Below are positions 48,651 through 57,600 of a DNA stretch of 64,000 nucleotides, piece after piece (the first letter of the stretch is position 1; every line of letters starts with the position of its first letter). The stretch lies in contig CAXIPT010000007.1 of NCBI GenBank assembly GCA_964030475.1, positions 3,108,463 through 3,172,462 on the forward strand. The letters are read 5' to 3'. Source of the stretch: Tethya wilhelma. Taxonomy: Eukaryota > Porifera > Demospongiae > Tethyida > Tethyidae. Made by a program: the position numbers and the translations under genes. A model generated the notes under the pieces. It worked only from the letters and a program-made list of their open reading frames with translations. It had not been told where the DNA came from and did no database searches.

Positions 48651-51600
48651 AGGCACATGTGTGAAGGCTGAAACATGTATGACCCATCGTGGGGTTTAGA
48701 TTCATGAGAGTAAAGGGTGATACATGTAAGAGAGGTGAAAATACAGCGCAATAAATCGCTTTGGGAAATCATTCTTAATGTAATCCCATCAGTTCACATA
48801 GTTCAAAAACACACAAGGGTGTGTGCTAATTACAACTTTTAGAGTAAAGTCACGTACACATCGCAAAAACACTGCCTTGACATTATTTGCCGTAATCCTA
48901 TCAAACACTCAAACCACTCTAACACATATGTAGATCAGCCCCAAGAGAAGAAGGATAACTTAGAAATTTACTCATAAAATTACTCAACCACATACCAGAA
49001 GGTTCCTCTTCCACAGTGATGGCAAAACTGGCGCTGTCTCTAGTAAGGTTGTTGTCCACGATACAAGTGAACACTCCAGTGTCCGACACGTCCAGACTAC
49101 ACAACTGGAGCACGGACTGGACAAACAGTGCCCCGCCCTCCTCCAGAGTCTCCTCCCACACCATGACCCTCTCAGTGAGGGAGCCGTTGGTGAGGGTGGT
49201 GCCTTCCCTGCTCCAGGTGATGTCAGGGAGGGGGTTGCCACTAGCAACACACACAGCTAGCAGGGTGCTGCCTTCAAGGACTGATGAGTTGGAGGGAATG
49301 ACCACCACTTCAGAGAATGCTGCATGGGGAGAGCGTGAACAAGCAAATAGAGAAATACAAAATAAAATTTAAAGACGTATAAATTAATTTGGAGAATTTT
49401 TGTATCAGATAAAATTTAAATGTGCATATAGCCTTATTCCCAGGCTCCTCCTTCATGAATATTTTCTACCTTATCTTCTAAGAAAATACCCATGAAGAGG
49501 AGAGAGGGAATGAGGCTATATGTACATACACACAGCAGCTACCACTGTACTCAAGACGCATATGTACACATACACAGTAGCTACCACTCAGATTGTATTC
49601 TAAGAAAGTTGGACAAACTTTACTATTGAATTTGTCAATAATTGTGCACTTGTATTGATGGGAAACTGTTAGTGTACATCTACACAGCCTCCTGGAATTA
49701 AACCTAGTTCCCACATAGGAAGCCAACCAATACAACCACCAATGTTAAGAGCTCCCAGACTGAAAGTCTACTACATAACCACCACAATCTGACACACATA
49801 ACCCACACACCAATATCCAGGCTGAACGTTGCTGTATCATTTCCCGCTGTGGTCTCCACGTAACAGCTGTAGGTGGCTGCGTCTTCCTCTGTGAGGCTAC
49901 AGATCTCAAGAATGGAGTTGAGGAACACAGCCTCACCCTCCTCCAGCTCCTCCGTGAAGATTGTTGTGCGGGAATCGTTGGCTAGGAGAGTGTCACCTCG
50001 ATACCACATGATAGAGGCGGGCAAGGGGACTCCGTGGGCAGTGCAGGAGATCTCAACTGTACTACCTCTAGGGATGGGAGCAATGGAACCTGGGGCTATC
50101 AGCACACTTGGGGCAACTGCAACAGAGATGCATATAATTGTACCATTAGTGCACAAAAATGGCAGAAAAAACAAATAAAGACATAAATTCAAAAAAAAAA
50201 ACAATGCTGCTAACAAACCATAGACTACATGTTTACTGATCTGGATATACACCACAATGGCTTGAAACAGGGCACAACAGATGTGCTGGTATGGTGAGTT
50301 CAACCACCACTACTACATAAACCTTAGCTTCCTCTTCCTGCCACAAAAACTACTAACCACCAAACAAACAAACAAACAACAAGGGAGACAGTTGTCAACC
50401 TACAGCTGTATACCATGGATACAATGAATGGGAAAGAGTAAAGGGGGGAGAGAAAGAATGTAAAAGATAGATCTAGAAGATTGTGACGCACATGTCTTTT
50501 TAAATGTCCAAAAGATAAACATATAATTGGAGCCACAATAGAAGCTTGAGCTGTAAAGAACATACCTGTGTTATCAATCACTGTTAGCTGAATGACTTCT
50601 GTGTCAGAGGTGTCTCCACTCACAACAATACAGCTGTACTCTCCACTGTCCATTGTCTCTACACTGCACACCTCCAAGATGGACTGGACAAATGTCAGAC
50701 CTCCTTCTGTCACTAACTCCTCATAGATGGTGACCTGAGGGAGAAAAAACAACTTCAAACTTATTACCAGAGTTAGCAATAATATAACAAAAGGCACAGA
50801 CGTACCCTTGTGTCATTCATGAGACTGACACCACTCCTCTCCCAAGAGATGGTTGGAGTAGGGTAGCCATATCCAACACATGTTATCAAGGTAGTGGATC
50901 CAACGTCAACAGTGGAATTAGATGTCAGGACAACAACTTCAGCTGGGACTAGAATAGGAAATGTTGTTAATCACTAAAGTTGAGGCTAATTGAAATAAAC
51001 ATACTTGTGCTATCAATCACTGTTAATTGAACGACTTCTGTGTCAGAGGTGTCTCCACTCTCAACAATACAGCTGTACTCTCCACTGTCCATTGTCTCTA
51101 CACTGCACACCTCCAAGATGGACTGGACAAATGTCAGACCTCCTTCTGTCACTAACTCCTCATAGATGGTGACCTGAGAGAAAGGGTACAATGTTCAACT
51201 TACTACCAGAGTTAACACTACAGCAAAGGCAAAGACATACCCTTGAGTCATTCATAAGACTGACACCACTCCTCTCCCAAGAGATGGTAGGAGTAGGGTA
51301 GCCATATCCAACACATGTTATCAAGGTAGTGGATCCAACCTCAATAGTGGAATTAGATGTCAGGACAACAACCTCAGCTGGAACTGAACAAAAAAGCTCT
51401 ACTAAAACTCATTGTCTACCACACATAATGTTGTATACAGACTTGTTCCCAGGTTCTCTCCTCATAAATATTATGCACAAAGCACAAAAATAGGATGATA
51501 CAAAACCTAGTACATGAAATCACAGCGAATGATGTTTACCACAGAGAGCCTGTACGGTTTCTCAAATGCAATATTTTTAAGTTCAATGTTTATCCATGTG

Positions 51601-54600
51601 ATTATGTTTACCCGGCTCTACTTCATGTTTTCAACATTTAATACTTTAACAGGAAGGAGCCTGGGAACAAGGCCACATCTTGTATACAAACCTGTATTAT
51701 CAATCACTGTTAGCTGAGTGACTTCTGTGTCAGAGGTGTCTCCACTCTCAACAATACAGCTGTACTCTCCACTGTCCATTGTCTCCACACTGCACACCTC
51801 CAAGATGGACTGGACAAATGTCAGACCTCCTTCTGTCACTAACTCCTCATAGATGGTGACCTGAGAGAGAGAAAACAGACACCCAATTCTCAAGTTAGCT
51901 AGCTACTACAGAGGTGCATGAAAATGGACAAATACAAGTGAACTACCTACCCTTGTGTCATTCATGAGACTGACACCACCCCTCTCCCAAGAGATGGTAG
52001 GAGTAGGGTAGCCATATCCAACACATGTCATCAAGGTAGTGGATCCAACGACAACAGTGGAATTAGTCGTCAAGACAACAACTTCAGCTGGGACTAATAG
52101 AAATTGGAAGCAGGTATTGCAAATCACTTTTAAAGAAAACTGTAGAAAATAGCTCTGGAGCTAAGGTTCTTACGCCTTTTGAAAGCATAGGAGCTAGCTC
52201 ACATTAAAAACGTGACAAATTGATGGGTCTGAGCAGAACTATAAACACAAAATGAGATAATTTTTTTTTTAAACTTAATTCTTGTAGAGCTTTTAATAAA
52301 AATGAGTATTTTTTTGCAAGTATTTTACTATTAGAAGTCCTACTGTAGTCTGTATAGGATCACACATCATTTCAAAGCTAGTAGTGTGCTTATGGTAGGG
52401 AGGGGTCCAACATATCTCAAGTACTGCTCAAATAGTCCTTTTCACGTAAAGCAAAAGAATTTCGCTGGCCCGTTAATGAAGCGTGACGTCACGGCTGGGG
52501 TACATTCATCCGCCATCTTGGGGTACTTTTGTATGGAAGTCAATGGGGAAATGTGCAAAATTGAGCGCTGCGTATTTCCGCGTGCACACCGTATATTCTA
52601 AATATGAGAGATGCAAAGAAAAGTTCAAAGCAAGCTCTTTCCAACGCAAAAAGAACCAGGACGGTCAGACGCTCAGAAACAAAGCTACAAGTGCAAGAAT
52701 ATCTACTGGTTTTGTACTTATTTTGGCTTATATCTTGAGAGAGAAAATATTCTAAAGTCTCTAAGGTATGTATAGTAAGCAACAGAATATATTCAAGGCA
52801 AAATCACACTTTATCCCTCTTTCTACAGTCCAGAAATAGCACTTAGAGCCCGTCTGTCTTCTTTTTAGCAACGCTCATAGTAAATAGTCATGCAAACATT
52901 TTAGAAACAAACAGAACAGTTAGTATATGCTCTAGCACTACTTTTACAACAGTATTGGAGCTAAATAGCACTTGTAGAATTTAACAAAGTCTTTTTAAAG
53001 CCTACTTTTTGTTCTCAAACCACGGAAATTCTTGCACTTGTAGCTTCGCTTCTGAATGTCTGACCGTCCTGGTTCTTTTTGCATTGGAAAGAGCTTGCTT
53101 TGAACTTTTCTTTACATCTCTCATATTTAGAATATACGGTATGCACGCGGAAATACGCAGCGCTCAATTTTGCACATTTTCCCGTTGACTTCCATACAAA
53201 AGTACCCCAAGATGGCGGATGAATGTACCCCAGCCGTGACGTCACATGTAATTAAGCGCTAATGAATTCCTTAGAGCTTTACGTGAAAAGGACTATTCAT
53301 TTGTACTTGCTAAAGAAAACAAACATACCAGTGTTGTCATTCACCACGAGCTGAGTGACTTCTGTGTCAGAGGTGTCTCCACTCGAAACAATACAGCTGT
53401 ATTCTCCACTGTCCATTGTCTCCACACTGCACACCTCCAAGATGGACTGGACAAATGTCAGACCTCCTTCTGTCACTAGCTCCTCATAGATGGTTACCTG
53501 AGAGGAAAAAAAAAACAAAAAAACCCCAATAAAACTTCCAACTTCTTACTATAGTTACATGTAGCAATAATAAAATTTAATAACAAAAGGCAGAGACATA
53601 CCCTTGTGTCATTCATGAGACTGGCACCACTCCTCTCCCAAGAGATGGTAGGAGTAGGGTAGCCATATCCAACACATGTTATCAAGGTAGTGGATCCAAC
53701 GTCAACAGTGGAATTAGATGTCAGGACAACAACTTCAGCTGGGACTAGAAAAAGGGTACATTGCTAAACATTAGAGTTGAGACCAAATAGAAGATAAACA
53801 TACCTGTGCTATCAATCACTGTTAGCTGAGTAACTTCTGTGTCAGAGGTGTCTCCACTCTCAACAATACAGCTGTACTCTCCACTGTCCACTGTCTCCAC
53901 ACTGCACACCTCCAAGATGGACTGGACAAATGTCAGACCTCCTTCTGTCACTAGCTCCTCATAGATGGTGACCTGAGAGAGAGAAAACATACCCAATTCT
54001 CAAGTTAGCTAGCTACTATAGAGATGCATGAAAATGGACAAGCATATAAGCATATAAGCAAACTACCTACCCTTGTGTCATTCATGAGACTGACACCACT
54101 CCTCTCCCAAGAGATGGTAGGAGTAGGGTAGCCATATCCAACACATGTTATCAAGGTAGTGGATCCAACGTCAACAGTGGAATTAGATGTTAGGACAACA
54201 ACTTCAGCTGGGACTAGAAAACGGTACATTACTATAGTCATTGTCAAACACAGGTAATATTAAGACAATGATGGTGAACAATTAAGCCTCAGCAAAATCA
54301 ACCATAGCTAGTGCGCTTATGTACTGTAGATACCATAGGCTATGATAGCCTTGTTTCCAGGCTCCTCCTTCACGAATATTTTCTTCCTTATTTTCAAAGA
54401 AATATTTTGCAAAGGAGGAGCCTGGGAACGAGGCTAAGGCTATGACATCGTGTCACATATAGCTGAAGGAGGGTCTAGGCTCACTAGACTATATACAGCT
54501 ACGAATGTATCAAGAATGTAACAACAATAACATCTAGTACATCTATCCAGGCTGAGGTCAGCTGACCTGACAACTGTAATAAAGTATAAGCAGCTACAAG

Positions 54601-57600
54601 TCACATACTATGAGCTAGGCTATGATTGTGCATGTACTGAAATGCTGAGTGGTTGTCAGATAGCTATAGCATAGATGGGCCACCTGAACCTTTGCTGAGT
54701 TGTCTGGTGGCCATGCATGCAGCTAATAGCAAAGCCATAGATGTCAATACATCTAGATGTTAATATGGAAAAAAGCATACAACCCCCTTCTGTCTTTCCA
54801 AGTAACACTGACCAACAGCAACAGCAGTATCAAGCAGCACCATACAGTGAACATCACTGAATTCAACACAAATTCTAGATAACACACACTAGATCAATAG
54901 AACTAGCCTTGAAGCTAAGTGCTCAGAAGCACAAAGCCCCAAATCTCAGCAAAAATCACGTTTTGACAGCAAAAATGTAATTTTACAAGATCATTCAGAT
55001 TTATGAACACAAGTACCATCAATTTTGTTGCTAGAACTGCCTTTCTTGAGATTTCAATGGGGCACAGACAGATAAACAGACAGAAAATGACTATCATAAA
55101 TTAATCAATATCTTCTACATGTGCTATGTACCTGCAGAGGCTTAACAACAACAAAATATTTACAAACCTGTGATGTCTATCACTGTTAGCTGAGTGACTT
55201 CTGTGTCAGAGGTGTCTCCACTCTCAACAATACAGCTGTACTCTCCACTGTCCACTGTCCCCACACTGCACACCTCCAAGATGGACTGGACAAACGTCAG
55301 ACCTCCTTCTGTCACTAGCTCCTCATAGATGGTGACCTGAGAGAAAAGACATGATATTCAACTTCCCACTAGAGTCAGCACTACAACAAGGGCAAGACAT
55401 ACCCTTGAGTCATTCATGAGACTGACACCACTCCTCTCCCAAGAGATGGTAGGAGTAGGGTAGCCATATCCAACACATGTTATCAAGGTAGTGGATCCAG
55501 CAACAACAGTGGAATTAGTTGTCAGGACAACAACTTCAGCTGGGACTGAATGAATGCAAAAGTTTAACAAATTATTCACTGCCTACCATGCACCATACAA
55601 GTATACAAACCTGTGACGTCAATCACCATGAGCTGAGTGACTTCTGTGTCAGAGGTGTCTCCACTCTCAACAATACAGCTGTACTCTCCACTGTCCACTG
55701 TCTCCACACTGCACACCTCCAAGATGGACTGGACAAATGTCAGACCTCCTTCTGTCACTAGCTCCTCATAGATGGTGATCTAAACAAGACAGATCAATCA
55801 TATTAATGCCAATTTACAAAAAATTATGATTTTTTTCTCCCATCAACATTGACTGCCACCTAAGGCTTAAGGTTACGGACTACCGTTTGCTCATGAATAT
55901 GTTAATGAGCATGCGTAGTTATTTTAGTGCGGAGCAAACCGCAACTTGTGCAAAACCGTTGGCATGATTTTTTGGCGTCAGTTTTTTTCCAAAGTATTCC
56001 GCGTGTGACCGTATAAAGTGGTTCTTTTAACGGGATTGTATGTGGGCAGGGCCAGATCTAAAAAGAAATTTGACAGCACGTTCAACGACAGAGAAACGGC
56101 AGCTTTTGTCTTCGCTTCTGCTGCAGAATCACGACAAGAAGTAAGTTTGAGCTACCATTTTTTTCAAACTATAAGAAATAGAAGCCAACCGAATAGATCT
56201 GGCCCTGTAGACAGTTGGAAATAAGCGTCTAACGCTTCCATAATCGATCTAGAACGTTGCCTCTTGAAATAAATTGACGCCAAAAATTTTTGGCTACTCT
56301 TTCATTGGTATCTCTGAGCGTAGTAAGCCTGCAAAGGTTGTCTTTTTGCTGTTTAGGCCTGAAAGTTAAAAAGAATGACTGTCTAAGCTGTTGTTTAAAA
56401 TTTGGCAGGGAATTGCTGCAGCAATTTGCCAAAAAGAAACTTTATATTCTTGCTCATTAAATATTTATAGCAGAATGTACCCCGTAACCTTAAGGAGTGC
56501 TTTACTCAGTTTGACTGATATTGTGTACAATTCGTGGCTTGGGAAATACATAGTTTGGAACCTAAATTTTCGAGTCTACACTTGAGGTCTTTCTTTCAGC
56601 GTAAGTAACATGACCTTGACGAGATAGCACAGGGAGGCTTCAACTATAGTCTTTACAATTATATAGTTGCTCTCAATAGTTATACCTCAAGTTAGGAAAT
56701 GGACTAATTTGGGATATAAATTTGACAAGATGATCATCTACCAAATTATAGTTGAAAAAAATTTATACATCTAAGGGTTTGACAGTCATGCAATATCCAA
56801 ATAACACTCTGCTCACCAACCCTGACAAATTTTTGACCGTCGATATTTCAGGCTATACGGTACCCATAGCTTGTTAATGATATGTCAGTAAGGGATACAC
56901 TAGTCCAACCACAGGTATGTACAGTAACCATCTGATGCCAAGATATTAAAACATACCCTTGAGTCATTCATGAGACTGACACCACTCCTCTCCCAAGAGA
57001 TGGTAGGAGTAGGGTAGCCATATCCAACACATGTTATCAAGGTAGTGGATCCAATGTCAACAGTGGAATTAGATGTCAGGACAACAACTTCAGCTGGGAC
57101 TATAGAACAATTGCTTACAGCTAAAGAGTTGTGGATAAAGGAAAATACACACTAACATACCTGTATTATCAGTCACTGTTAGTTGAGTGACTTCTGTGTC
57201 AGAGGTGTCTCCACTCTCAACAATACAGCTGTACTCTCCACTGTCCACTGTCTCCACACTGCACACCTCCAAGATGGACTGGACAAATGTCAGACCTCCT
57301 TCTGTCACTAACTCCTCATAGATGGTGACCTGAGAGAGAAAATAAATTGACAGATTGCATAGAATGTTGTACCTCAAATCTCCCAACTTAATGACAAAAA
57401 GTTCAGCTGTATGCTCCTCAGTGAAAATTTACTCAAGATTTAAAGATTCAATATCTACTTACCCTGGAGTTATTCATGAGACTGACACCACTCCTCTCCC
57501 AAGAGATGGTAGGAGTAGGGTAGCCATATCCAACACATGTTATCAAGGTAGTGGATCCAGCAACAACAGTGGAATTAGTTGTCAGGACAACAACTTCAGC

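Noticed and set aside
45000..50000. Splitting gene F into two genes near the damaged exons
   Set aside because: No signal-peptide exon, promoter or terminal exon is seen there, and exon phases continue exactly across the region.
52483..53245. Two matching 75-90-codon frames as genes
   Set aside because: They are the arms of an inverted-repeat transposable element and lack start context or domains.
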